Made by a program: the position numbers and the translations under genes
The notes under the pieces: generated by a model
Seen by the model: only the letters and a program-made list of their open reading frames with translations
The model's database searches: none
Told to the model about the DNA's origin: nothing
DNA from: Trifolium pratense
Lineage: Eukaryota; Streptophyta; Magnoliopsida; Fabales; Fabaceae
Direction of reading: 5' to 3'
Length of the DNA stretch: 64,000 nucleotides
Assembly (NCBI RefSeq): GCF_020283565.1
Contig: NC_060061.1
Location: forward strand, 29,673,362 to 29,737,361
Shown here: piece by piece, positions 8,360 to 19,826 of the stretch
How positions within the stretch are numbered: position 1 is the stretch's first letter
Layout of the letters: every line of letters starts with the position of its first letter

Positions 8360-10735
8360 TAAATAAGTGATTTTATTGTTAATTATTCGTATCTTCACCA
8401 TCTTCGTCGATAATCGATATTTTTAATCTTTCTCTAGAAGTAACTCTTGAAATCGCAACATACAATTGACCATGTGAAAACACTGGTGATGAACGATATA
8501 TCTCAACATGCTTAAGAGATTGTTCTTAACTCTTATTAATAGTCATCACAAAATAAACAATTAAAAGAATTCTTACGTCATATGGTGTCGGAGACAATCT
8601 AGGTATGAAAATTCGATCACAAATATTACTTCTTGAAATAATTTTTCCTTCAAGAACACATTTTCCCATTATTGTAATAATAAGTCTTGTTCCGTTGCAA
8701 AATAAATCCTAATTTTTTATTCAAATTTCTTAATTGTTTGGTTGAGTGGTTGAAATAGGGAGGAAAGAAAATTACGGAAATCAATGAATGAACCTGGACT
8801 AAAGTTTTGTCCCGAACTTGTGATTTGGAAGCCCCGGCGTAGAAATCGTGTTCAAAAGTTTGGGAGCGTGAACATCATCTACTACCTGATCATCTACATT
8901 GTGTGAGAGTAAATTTCTTCAACGAAAGTAAATCAAACATATAATCATTTATTGTGTTGACTATGGAATTTTCAGGAGCTAGTATAGCTCTAGTTTGGAA
9001 ATATGTTATATCTTTCATGTTTTGTAAAAGATGTGGATACGTGTGATGAAAGTACAAAAGCAAGTATTTTCGTTATATCGTATCCACAGAGACTAGTGTG
9101 ATATCAAACGTTGATTTGCAATTTCCATGATTTTAAGTGCGGGTTTTTGTAAGATTTGTTTTGAAAACATAAAAGTGTAATTGAATAAAAGGATTTTTAA
9201 ACTTTCGGATGATAAAAAGTTGTCGGAACTAGATTCATTATCTCGTTAGCATATATCAATTAACCTCACTATATATATTTCATTTACCAATCATTATTAT
9301 CACATATCACACATCGAACGTATCCGTGTCCGGATTACGCCGTGAAATCTATTATCTCTATCAACGTTCGATGTCTCGAATCATTAATCGACATAATAGC
9401 ATTAAGATCTGATATTTGACGTGATTACTAAACTCGACATCTATATCTAAACATTGAAGTTTAATAAGTGATTATCTTTTACTCTTGATTCAAACAAGAT
9501 ATGTCTATGTTGTTCAAATCTTTTAGAAATAGACAATTAAAACAAGATAACACTTATAATGATTGATAAAGAAAACACATATATTAAGATTAAATTGACT
9601 ACATGTTCACAAAATAACTACATCTAATCCCAACAACAAAGGAATTTAGCTAGACATGATAAAAGTAAACTTACAAGAAAAAAGGATGAAGAACATCTCT
9701 TGATTTCTCAAGTACAATGATGAATCCACCTTCAAGAACTCTTAAAACTAATGTTACTAATATTTCTGAACTATTACAAAACTCTATATCTAAGAAAATG
9801 GCTTCTGAGCTCTATTTATAGATTTTCAGGACAGAGGAGTTCGCTAAGCGAAATGACGTTCGCTGAGCGAACTAGTTACTTAAGCAAGGGGTTTCTTGAC
9901 ACGTAGCAAAAGGCTTGACTCATCACTTTGTTCGCCGATGCTCGCTATCTCTCGCTAACAGACCCTTCCTCCCGGGTTGTGTTCGCCATCTCTCGCTATA
10001 TTTCGCTGAGCGAACGTTTAGTTTGCTATCCTGCTCGCTGAATCTCGCTGAAGCTCGCCATGGACCCTTTGTCCACTGGTTTAGTTCGCTGTAGCTCGCT
10101 ATGGCTTCGCTGAGCGAAGGCTTCAAAACCTGCTTTTCTAGCCATTCCTAACAAAAATTGCCTTGGGATCAATTCCTCTTTGATTTAATGTTATATTTAC
10201 ACCAAAAGGGGTTTTAATCAAGATTTCTTCATAAAAGTATTGGTAAGTGCTCATAATTATCAAACATTATAACTAAAATTGGGCACTTATCAACGTGCTT
10301 TCAACGATAGAAGCAATAGGATAACCTGAATTTAGAATCAGTAAATCTGATAGAATGTCAAATTCTAAATAACTCTCGTTGCTATCTCCAATTTCTCCAT
10401 CGCCAACACCCAAAACTCATTCAGAAAACAATCTCCTTTGTTCAACGTCTGTACTCGAAGCACCACAGAGAAGCCTCATGTTTTTACTCAATGTTAAAAC
10501 TTCACAAATATTCCAAAGAACGGAAGAATTGATATTAGCAAGAACAACTTCTGGGTATTACTGGTATAATTTGTCTGAAATCTCCGCCAAAAACACCAAC
10601 TTTCCCATCGAAGAGAATGTGTTTATTTTTCATACCAAGAGATTTGAGAATGTCTTTTAAAGTTCGATCAACAACTTCGAAGTAGTGTTTGTGCATTATT
10701 GGTGTTTCATCTCAAATAATGAGATAATATAAAAG
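8360..10735 (-). pseudogene. Helitron PIF1-type helicase remnant, split by a solo LTR
   Basis: Minus-strand pieces follow the order of a Helitron RepHel helicase. From 10735 to 10293: DETPIMHKHYFEVVDRTLKD (Walker B region) and VFGGDFRQIIP. From 9038 to 8770: RAILAPENSIVNTINDY and GLPNHKFGTKL. From 8700 to 8360: CNGTRLIITIMGKCVLEGK, ICDRIFIPRLSPTPYDVR, MTINKSQ and finally GQLYVAISRVTSRE with a stop after DEDGEDTNN. Autonomous Helitrons use this helicase for rolling-circle transposition. Several frame breaks and in-frame stops make it inactive. No Rep (HUH) domain was found upstream. The LTR at 9044-10292 inserted into it later. The termini of this Helitron were not identified. Confidence 0.75.
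9044..10292 (-). mobile_element. Solo LTR, 1,249 bp
   Basis: Begins TGATGAAAG, ends CACTTATCA and is flanked by a perfect 5-bp ACGTG duplication (9039-9043, 10293-10297). No internal retroelement domain is present, so it is a solo LTR left by recombination. Resemblance to the LTR at 31416-32565 (TGAT...ATCA ends, similar opening words on the minus strand) suggests minus orientation. Between 9838 and 10130 it carries many ctcgct words and odd palindromes ttcgctgagcgaa. Confidence 0.8.
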
Positions 10736-11451
10736 ATTATGCCGTTCAAATTTATTGAAAAATAGAGTTAACATATTATGATTCCTAACTTTTATCACGA
10801 TTGAAGCATGAACAAACTATGACATTGACCTATGAACAAACTTTTGCTTTGCAAGTTCGAATTACCAGCATGACAAAACTCTTACTTTTGTTTGTCGATC
10901 ATATGCCTTCTTTTTTTAATCTATTTATGACTTTTTTAATCTTAGCTAGCTAAATTATTCAGGACAAGAAAATGTAAGTGTTTTCGTAAAATAAAACACA
11001 TAGAAAATGTATGATTTGATGATTTGCTATATTTCTAATTATCGGCCTTTAATTGTATAAACTTTGCAATGAAAATTGATGGTGCTTAATTGTCCTATGA
11101 AATTTTTTCTATTTGATTGATGATAATTGATTCCTCAATAGTGATGTAAATTAATTCCGCAAGAAATTTAATTGATTCATAACATGAGTCCGATTTAACA
11201 CTTTGTGGACATAATTTTAACCACAATTGGTTTACATGCTATAGTGGTTGAAATGTTGTATTGTAATGTTTGAATCATAGTCCAAACAAAATTGTATTTT
11301 TTTTTTTAATTTAATAGAAAACTGCAATATAAAAATAAAGGAAAAAAAAATTATGTTTAGGGCTTGTTTGTGTAAAGCTTATAATCTTTAAAGAAGAATT
11401 TCTAGCCAAGAATCGCAATTAAAACCCTTTGCCCACACAATATTATTTAAA
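10736..11451. other. No gene recognised
   Basis: AT-rich sequence between the helicase remnant and the short Helitron. No continuous coding frame, RNA gene or clear repeat seen. Confidence 0.5.
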
Positions 11452-12320
11452 TCTATAATCTATAACAATAATAAAGGGAAAACATTTCTTTTGGTGTAGC
11501 CTTTTTTTAAAATACCATAAATACCCTTCTCTTAGTATTTTTTTTTTCACACTCTAACTTCCAAAACCAACTTTTTTTTTTAAAAAAAAAATAACTCTTT
11601 TTAACTTCCAAAACCAACCATTTGTTCCATTCTTTTAGTTTACACATCTTCATTCTTCTCTATTTTTCTTCAACAATATTTGTATTCATTCCTGTTTTCT
11701 TTCCTCAATTTTTTTTTTAACTTAAATATTTATCAACCATTCTATATATCACTCGAATCTAACATTCTATTTGCAGTTATATAACTTCTGTTGCATAACT
11801 TCAATTCATTTCCAAACATCAAATATATGGAGGAAATAGAACAATAGAGTACAATGCAAACAAAATACTTTCATGCAATTTCTTTCAACGTCTTACAACT
11901 TTATACAATCATTTGAAAGAGTTGCATATCGCTCTAATTAAATAAAATTTGATGTGTTCTAAACTTCTTTGCATTACTTATTTTCTATCCTCTCTAACGT
12001 TCCATTTTGTATAGTGATTTTGTTCTCAATAATATGTGATGCATGTATTCTAATAATAATATGTAGTGTCACGTTTTTCTATTATCACATTGAGTTATAT
12101 TTTAATAATGGCCGTCTATGTGATCCGTGTGTGTGATCCAATTTTATGCTCAACACTTCTACATTATTTAATTAACTTTCTATCTTAATAACTTCTTTCA
12201 AATAAAAAATAAGTCTATACTTTTTTGTTTTCATCAAACATTTATGTTTTTTAACATATTTTTATTTTCATAAAATCAGATCACACAGACGGGCGCGGAA
12301 CGCGTCCGTCTGGCCACTAG
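11452..12320 (+). mobile_element. Short non-autonomous Helitron candidate
   Basis: Starts TCTATAATCTATAACAATAA after an A and ends CTAG before a T, as expected for Helitrons (5' TC, 3' CTRR, insertion between A and T). The 3' end has the expected hairpin at 12286-12312: 12-bp arms (one G-T pair) closing on a GAA loop, four bases before CTAG. The interior is AT-rich with no coding region. The 3' end is clear; the 5' end is the best match and less sure. Confidence 0.62.
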
Positions 12321-12398
12321 TAAATCATAAAATAAATAAAAAAGACTATACAACATTATTCTCCGGTTAAAATTTAATGCAATCCACACGCCATTAGT

Positions 12399-13072
12399 CT
12401 ACTATATAAGAAAAGAAGATACTAATGAAATTCCCAATTTGCCCATTTTTCATTTTTTGACACATAATCAATTCAGGGTTAATTTTTGTCTTTATCAAAA
12501 AAAATTAGTAGAAAAATGTTAAAAAATTTCTTAGTAGGATTCGAACCATTAACCTTTTAATTACACTTCTTATTACAATTACCACTAAGTCATATGAATT
12601 AATTTGTTATATTTTTGGATCTACTATATAAGAAAAGAAGATACTAATGAAATTCCCAATTTGCCCCTTTTTCATTTTTTGACACATAATCAATTCAGGG
12701 TTAATTTTTGTCTTTATCAAAAAAAGTTAGTAGAAAAATGTTAAAAAATTTCTTAGTAGGATTCGAACCATTAACCTTTTAATTACACTTCTTATTACAT
12801 TTACCACTAAGCCATATGAATTAATTTGTTATATTTTTGGAACCATCTACTATATAAGAAAAGAAGATACTAATGAAATTCCCAATTCGCCCCTTTTTCA
12901 TTTTTTGACACATAATCAATTCAGGGTTAATTTTTGTCTTTATCAAAAAAAGTTAGTAGAAAAATGCTAAAAAATTTCTCTGTAGGATTCGAACCATTAA
13001 CATTTTAATTACACTTCTTATTACATTTACCACTAAGCCATATGAATTAATTTGTTATATTTTTGGAACCAT
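12399..13072 (+). repeat. Tandem array part 1: three ~222-226-bp units
   Basis: Units start at 12399, 12621 and 12847. Each opens with tctactatataagaaaagaa, a sequence like plant Helitron 5' ends. Each also holds, on the minus strand, TGGCTTAGTGG (some copies TGACTTAGTGG) and GGTTCGAATCC about 45 bases apart, matching A- and B-box promoter elements of tRNA genes and SINEs. Copies differ by a few substitutions. No anticodon-arm fold was checked; these are not functional tRNA genes as far as I can see. Confidence 0.85.
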
Positions 13073-13985
13073 CTACTAGGGACTAAAAAACTTGATGAAA
13101 AAAACATTGAGGGACTAAAAAGTGTGAAAAAAATCATCATAGACTAAAATGAAAATTATGGGGAATTATAGGAACCAGAAACATATTTAACCCTTTAATT
13201 CACATAGACTTCAAGAATTTTTATAATTAAGGAAAAAACTTAGGTCAAGTACCATACATCATTTTGGTCATGTTCTCCACTTAAAATTTGACACATCAAC
13301 ATCTTATTTAGATGGAGAACAATTTGTTAAAAGCTGACATGTAAAAAATTGTTGATGTGTCAAATTTTTAGAGAACAGGACCAAAAAGATGTAGGGAGGT
13401 TCTACGGTACATCAGAATAATTCGAATGTACCGGTACATTAAATCGTTAAATTGATAAATTAACGATTATTTTTATGAATTAAGCTTATTATTGTATTTT
13501 AGAGATAATAATATTACAAGAAAAATCACAATTTCACTGTTTATAAGCAATTCACTGATTTTTTAAAAATTTTGATTAAAAAAATACAATATTGACTAAT
13601 ATAAGGAATAAAAATTCAAAAAATATCAAATTTTATATTTTTGACAATTTCGATAAATAATATTTGGTTATTATAATGTTTTTAATGATAGAAAAATTAT
13701 TTATTTTAAAAAAGATTCATTTACCTATCATTTTAATGACCTAATGTACCGGTACATTGGAATTTATCAAATGTATACCATAGAATTTCCCAAAAAGGTA
13801 TGGTACTTGGCCTAAATTTTCTCCTTTTTATAAACTCCATAAAAATTTGATTTTAACTTTTCTTTTTTTTTTTATAAAATAAATATGAACAATAGCTTAT
13901 AACAAAGTAGTTTTTTTTTTTGTTTTGTTGACAGAAGCTTATAACAAAGTAGTTGCTCGCCAATATAGTCGAGTTTAAATCACAA
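13073..13985. mobile_element. Insertion in the array: MITE nested in another MITE-like repeat
   Basis: The outer element has inverted ends near 13231 (acttaggtcaagtaccatac) and 13824 (its near complement), plus inverted acatcaac/gttgatgtgtcaaat. The inner element at 13394-13791 (398 bp) has ~55-bp inverted ends: gggaggttctacggtac on the left, complement of the right gggaaattctatggtat, and shared aatgtaccggtacatta. The bases around the inner insertion (caaaaagatgta, aaaaaggta) look like an imperfect duplication of 9-11 bp. No coding region. Confidence 0.65.
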
Positions 13986-15084
13986 TTTTCCAATTTGCCC
14001 CTTTTTCATTTTTTGACACATAATCAATTCAGGGTTAATTTTTGTCTTTATCAAAAAAAATTAGTAGAAAAATGTTAAAAAATTTCTTAGTAGGATTCGA
14101 ACCATTAACCTTTTAATTACACTTCTTATTACATTTACCACTAAGCCATATGAATTAATTTGTTATATTTTTGGATCTACTATATAAGAAAAGAAGATAC
14201 TAATGAAATTCCCAATTTGCCCCTTTTTCATTTTTTGACACATAATCAATTCAGGGTTAATTTTTGTCTTTATCAAAAAAAGTTAGTAGAAAAATGTTAA
14301 AAAATTTCTTAGTAGGATTCGAACAATTAACCTTTTAATTACACTTCTTATTACATTTACCACTAAGTCATATGAATTAATTTGTTATATTTTTGGAACC
14401 ATCTACTATATAAGAAAAGAAGATACTAATGAAATTCCCAATTTGCCCCTTTTTCATTTTTTGACACATAATCAATTCAGGGTTAATTTTTGTCTTTATC
14501 AAAAAAAGTTAGTAGAAAAATGCTAAAAAATTTCTCTGTAGGATTCGAACCATTAACCTTTTAATTACACTTCTTATTACATTTACCACTAAGCCATATG
14601 AATTAATTTGTTATATTTTTGGAACCATCTACTATATAAGAAAAGAAGATACTAATGAAATTCCCAATTTGCCCATTTTTCATTTTTTGACACATAATCA
14701 ATTCAGGGTTAATTTTTGTCTTTATCAAAAAAAGTTAGTAGAAAAATGCTAAAAAAATTTCTCAGTAGGATTCGAACCATTAACCTTTTACTTACACTTC
14801 TTATTACATTTACCACTAAGCCATATGAATTAATTTGTTATATTTTTGGAACCATCTACTATATAAGAAAAGAAGATACTAATGAAATTCCCAATTTGTC
14901 CTTTATTCATTTTTTGATACATAATCAATTCAGGGTTAATTTTTGTCTTTATAAAAAAACGTTAGTAGAAAACTGCTAAAAAAAAATTTCAGTAGGATTC
15001 GAACCCTTAACCTTTTAGTTACACTTCTTATTACATTTACCACTAAGCTATATAAATTAATTTGTTATATTTTTGGAACCAACA
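13986..15084 (+). repeat. Tandem array part 2: one partial and four full ~226-bp units
   Basis: Continues the 12399 array. A partial unit begins at 13986 and full units at 14177, 14403, 14629 and 14856. Spacing is 226-228 bp. The last unit is the most diverged (tccttta for gcccctt, extra A residues). The minus-strand tRNA-like boxes are kept in each full unit; one copy has attcgaacaatt in place of attcgaaccatt. Confidence 0.85.
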
Positions 15085-16136
15085 TATAATCAATAGTATG
15101 AGTTAAATGGCCAATTATAACCACAAAACTCCACTTTATTTGTTACTTCTTTCACGCTTTTTTTCTTTTTATCTAAAAATTCAATTTTTTGTATGTAACC
15201 CAAATTCAAATACCTCACTTTATACAAATTCAATTTTTTAGTAAATAAAAATCAATTATTAACTGGGCATCGATATATCCTATAGATATTTATTAAATAG
15301 GCATCGACCATCTTGCCACGTTTTTGTTAATATAGGTAGATTACACTTTTTTTTCTTTTTACCTACAAATCCAATTTTTTGTATGTAACCCAAATTAAAT
15401 TACATCACTTTATTTTTATTTATTTTTTAATCTAAATTACCTCTTCTCCCACATTTTTTTTTCTTTTTATCTACAAATCCATTTTTTTAATTACGTAAAA
15501 AAATAAAATATTAATGCTATATTTGTCTACACATATTTTTTTTAATCTTACTTAAAACAAAAATAGTTGTCCTTTTATTTTATGTTTCCGTTTTTTTATT
15601 TTTTGAAAAGTTTTATATGAAAAGTTTTCATCAATAAGCCAGCAATACTAATTACTTAAAAAGAATAAAATATTAATGTTATATTTGTCCGTTTATTTTA
15701 TATTTGTCTACACATATATTTTTGAATTTTTTTTTAATATCAAATTCATTTATGGACTTCAAGCCAATATTCAATTAAGTTAATTTTTAATTCAATTAAA
15801 TATATTTAAGAACAAAACTTATAAACAGTTCCACAGAAACTATTTTTTTTTGTACAACCATAGAAATGGTTTTTACCGTGACCAATTGAAACATGACACA
15901 TGGATTAATTTATTCCATATCACTAATTTCAATTTTAATAAAATTCACGTTGTCAATTCGAATTTCGTCGAGCAAGTGGAAGAGAAGAGTAAAGCGATGG
16001 AGATCACCACTACTCTTTCCTTCAATTCATCCGTTCCTTTTCCACCTTCCCAACTTATGGCTTAACAATGGGAGGACTCAAACGATTTTTTAACTTTGTT
16101 GGCCTTTCATCAAAGCCTCTCCATGGTTGGGGGTTA
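15085..16136. other. No gene recognised
   Basis: Very AT-rich sequence with recurring ctttttttctttttatct blocks. An open stretch at 15850-16065 has no recognisable motif and is probably chance. Confidence 0.5.
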
Positions 16137-16854
16137 TTGGCATTTGGGTAAATAGTGTCATACCCCCCTGCAAAATAGGCGAGTTTTGCGTTACCCCCCT
16201 GCAAAATATTTTTTTGAGATTACCCCCCTGCAATGTCAAGATTCCTTGCGTTACCCCCCTGGCTCAACAAGTGGGCATATGACATGGACGAATCTTGACG
16301 TGGCATGACACGTGGAAATTAATTAATTTTTTATTTATTTTTAATTGCCAACTCAGTAATTATTTATTTTTTAATTAAAAAAAATTTAAAAAACTTTTTT
16401 TATTAAAGAAATTTTTTATTTACGGTAACTTTTTTTTAAAGAAATCTTTTTTTTTTTTAAAGAAACTTTTTTTTTTAAAGAAATTTTTTTATTTAAAGAA
16501 ACTTTTTTTTTCGTTCCGTTCATATGCAGCGATTGTTCTTCGTTTTCAATTTCAATTTGGGGGTTAGGGCAAAGCGATTGTTCTTGCGTTACTATGTGAT
16601 TGCAGTTTTTTTTTTGTTACTCTATTATTATTAGTTATTATTATTATTATTATTAGTTTTTTGGTTACTATTATTATTATTAGTTTTTTTTTCATCTTCG
16701 TTTTTTTTTTGTTACTCTATTATTAGTTATTATATATATAAGAATTTTTTTTATATATATATAATAACAACTTTTAGTCAAAAAAAAAACTTTCTTTTAA
16801 GTAAGTTCATAAAAATATAACAACTTTTAAGTTTTTTTTTATTTTTTTAATTAA

Positions 16855-16883
16855 CTAGACCCTTACCCGTGCGATGCACGGGT
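16855..16883 (-). other. Helitron 3' terminus (minus strand)
   Basis: Read on the minus strand: hairpin ACCCGTGC-ATC-GCACGGGT (8-bp stem), then AAGGGT and CTAG, followed by T. This is a classic Helitron 3' end. The element would extend rightward, inside the MULE; its 5' TC end was not located. Confidence 0.68.
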
Positions 16884-17284
16884 GTGATGCGTTGTTTTAT
16901 ATTATAATCGGAGAAATTGAAACAATAAATATTTTCAAAATAATAAAATAGAGAATCCGAGATTCAAACTCCAATCATAGCATGGTTGAAGTGTTTTCGC
17001 TTAATTAGTCCACAAATAAAAATATCAAATTTATAATTAATTAGAGCATCTAGTTTTATAAATCTATAAATAGGGGATTCGAACAACTTCTCAATAGTCA
17101 TTCTTTGTGTTTGAATTAAATCATCGACTAACGGAACAACAATAGGACCAGTAATCTGAATCACACCTTGGATTATTTGGAAGTTAGTATAGAAGATCAG
17201 TTAATTGACAAAAAAATGAAAATGACACATTTAAATGATACATAGATAATAGATTTATGTTGGTTTGGAATTTCCATAGGAATG

Positions 17285-19826
17285 TGTAGCGCCCTCGCTA
17301 AAAATTAAGGCTAATTCTAAGGATGAACTGTTAATCTACTCAACTAGCTAATACAAAAACTGCGCGAAGCGATAAACGCTCGCTAAAACAGTAAAGTCGC
17401 CACCGAACTTTATTTATTCCACGCGGCCACGCGGAAAAGGAAAATATCGATAAAACCTTTAAGTGGAAAGGGTGGTCATCGCAACCAAAATTCCGGGTTC
17501 GGGAGTCGGTTATGCGAAGGGAAGGTATTAGTACCCCTCGCATCCGTTGTACTCAACGGGAACCTTCTCTTTAGATCTAGGATTAAAATTAGTTCTCGCG
17601 CTTGTGTAATGATGTTTTATTATTCGTGCTATACTATTTAAACAAAGAAAAGACATTAAAAGACACTAAAGACTCTTAACATTTTTTTGACACGAAAAGG
17701 GGTTTTTTATTAATGTGCTTGACGAGATACACCATCCCGCTCCTACGTATTCCCAGCTGCAATGGGAAATTCAAAGCTACACGCAGTTCTCGGGTAGAAA
17801 ATAAGTGTTTGTTGGTTGATTTTAATTCACAAAAGGACTCTTTTACACAAACACTTTCTCTTTTTAAACACATAATATACTCTTAACTACACAAAATACT
17901 TTTTTAAATACATGAGACTCTTTTTTAAACACATGGAAAAAACCTCTTAAACACATAAGACTCCTTAAAACATTTCTTAAACACATGAAACACTCTAATA
18001 CATTTTTTAAACACATAAGACTCAGTTAAACATTTTTCACAAAAAAGACTCAGTTTTGTGCGTTGCGTTCATTTTATGGTTTTTATTACTTTTTGAAAAG
18101 AAATAATTAAAAGAACGCCGGTTATCCACATTTCGAGGTAATCACCAAGAATACGAATAACCAGAGAACCGGAGAGCCACATGACAAACCGATCCTTTTT
18201 TCATTCTATTTTTTTATTTAAAAAAAAGACAACAATCATATTTCACACCAATAACTTAACAAAAGAGATAAACTATTCTAACATACTAAACCCTAAAAAA
18301 CAATCTAACATATTTCCACCTTTTTATACTAAAAGAAATAAAAAAATACGAAAGATAAAACACTAAAAAAGGGATGAAAAAAAACACATTTTTTAGGTCA
18401 GGGGGTGCAAATAGCAGATCTGGGCTGCACAGGGGGTGCGGATAGCAGGAAAAAGGTTCTGGGCTTAAGGCCCAACACCCCAATCAGCAAATCAAACAAA
18501 AAAACAAAAAAACGGAAAAGAAAAAAAACAAAGGAGAAAACAACAGGGGGGGGAAGGTTCGAACCCGTCCCCTCTGCTTTCTAGGGCGCGCGCTCCAGCC
18601 AACTGGGCTGTGGGAGCTGTTGTGTTAAACATCTCACCAACTTAATACTTTAAACTAACTTAAAACAGGTTTTTTTTAAAACAAAAAAACTGCTATAAAT
18701 AGCAAACTGAGACAGAAAACATTATTTTTCCTCAGTTTTTCTTTTCTTCTTCAACCCTTCCCTAGCTCTGCTAGGGTTTCGTCCCAGCCCATTGCCGGCG
18801 TGGCGGCCGTCAGGCCAGACGGCGGCGCCGCCGTGCCGGAACCCTAAAACCACCCAAAAAAAGAAAAATCTTAAACTAAACCCCCCCTTATTCTACCCCC
18901 TAGAACACGAATATAAACATGAAAAGTTCAGAAACCTCACCCACAAGTAGATCGGAGAAGGCAGTTTCCGAAGTCTTTCTCCTTCTTCTTCTTTCTGTTC
19001 CTGCGTTCTTGTTTTCGTCTAGTCTTGATGATTTGAAAAAAAGTTGGTGGTGGAAGAGGAAGAGGAAGTGCAACGCTGATGTTGCTGTGTTGCTATTTTC
19101 TTTTCTTTTTGCAGGTTTGAGGATGTGATTGAAAATTTTAGAGTTTTTGTGGTTGTTTTTGGTTTTGCGGCTGTGGTTCTCTTTCTGAATTTTTTCTCTG
19201 TGTTTTTTGCTGGTTCCTGTTGTGCTGTTATATATACCCAAAAATTAGGGTTTGTTGCTGATGGAAAGACAAAATTGAGAGTTAGAGAGATTGTGACATG
19301 AGGTGTTGATGCAGGTTGCAGGTTTTAACTTGTTCCTCTTGTTCTGTTGTGCTGGAGCAAAAGAAAGAGAAGAAAGGAAGATGCGTCCCTGACCTTGCTG
19401 CTTTGGACACTTTGACTTTTTTTTTATTTTTTTTTTTAATAAAACAAATGAATAAAAATAAAAAGGAAACAAATAAAAAAAAGGGAAAAAAAACACGTAA
19501 AAGAGAAAAGGAAGAGAAAGGCCCCTTTTTTTTTAAAAAAAAAAATAAAAAATAAAATAAAGATAAATAATAATAATAATATTAATAAATAATAAAAATA
19601 ATAATAACATTAATAATAATAAAAAAAAGATAATAACATTAATAATAATAAAAAAAGAATAAATAATAAAATAAATAATAAAAAAAAGTACTTGAACAAA
19701 CAAATGAGGTATTTTAAAATACCTCTCTGCCGAAATTTCGTCAGAACGTCGCGACTGATTAAAAAAAGACGACAGAAAAAAAAAAAAAAGACGAGAAACA
19801 TCGTAGTCAAAATTTAGGGTACAACA
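17285..19826 (+). mobile_element. Solo LTR, 2,542 bp
   Basis: Begins TGTAGCGCCC, ends GGGTACAACA and is flanked by GAATG duplications (17280-17284, 19827-19831). A TATA box (tgctataaatagc, near 18691) precedes a CT-rich leader with gctagggtttcg, supporting plus orientation. A tRNA-like stretch on the minus strand (about 18625-18545) has GGGTTCGAACC. The great length suggests a large Ty3/gypsy element, possibly Ogre-like; that is inference. No gag or pol is present. The small ORF 18919-19128 lies in the leader and shows no known domain. Confidence 0.75.

Noticed and set aside
7986..8366. Coding region of 126 codons
   Set aside because: Low-complexity ccggtccga-type sequence overlapping on both strands and running into the antisense helicase remnant.
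12540..15010. tRNA genes in the 226-bp units
   Set aside because: A- and B-box-like words are present, but I see no acceptor or anticodon stems and the copies are embedded in a repeat; best taken as SINE-like promoters.
18545..18625. tRNA gene
   Set aside because: Has a good B box but lies inside an LTR and lacks a clear cloverleaf; treated as tRNA-like sequence of the element.
18919..19128. Small secreted/membrane protein gene
   Set aside because: Falls in the transcribed leader of the solo LTR and has no known domain or splice context.
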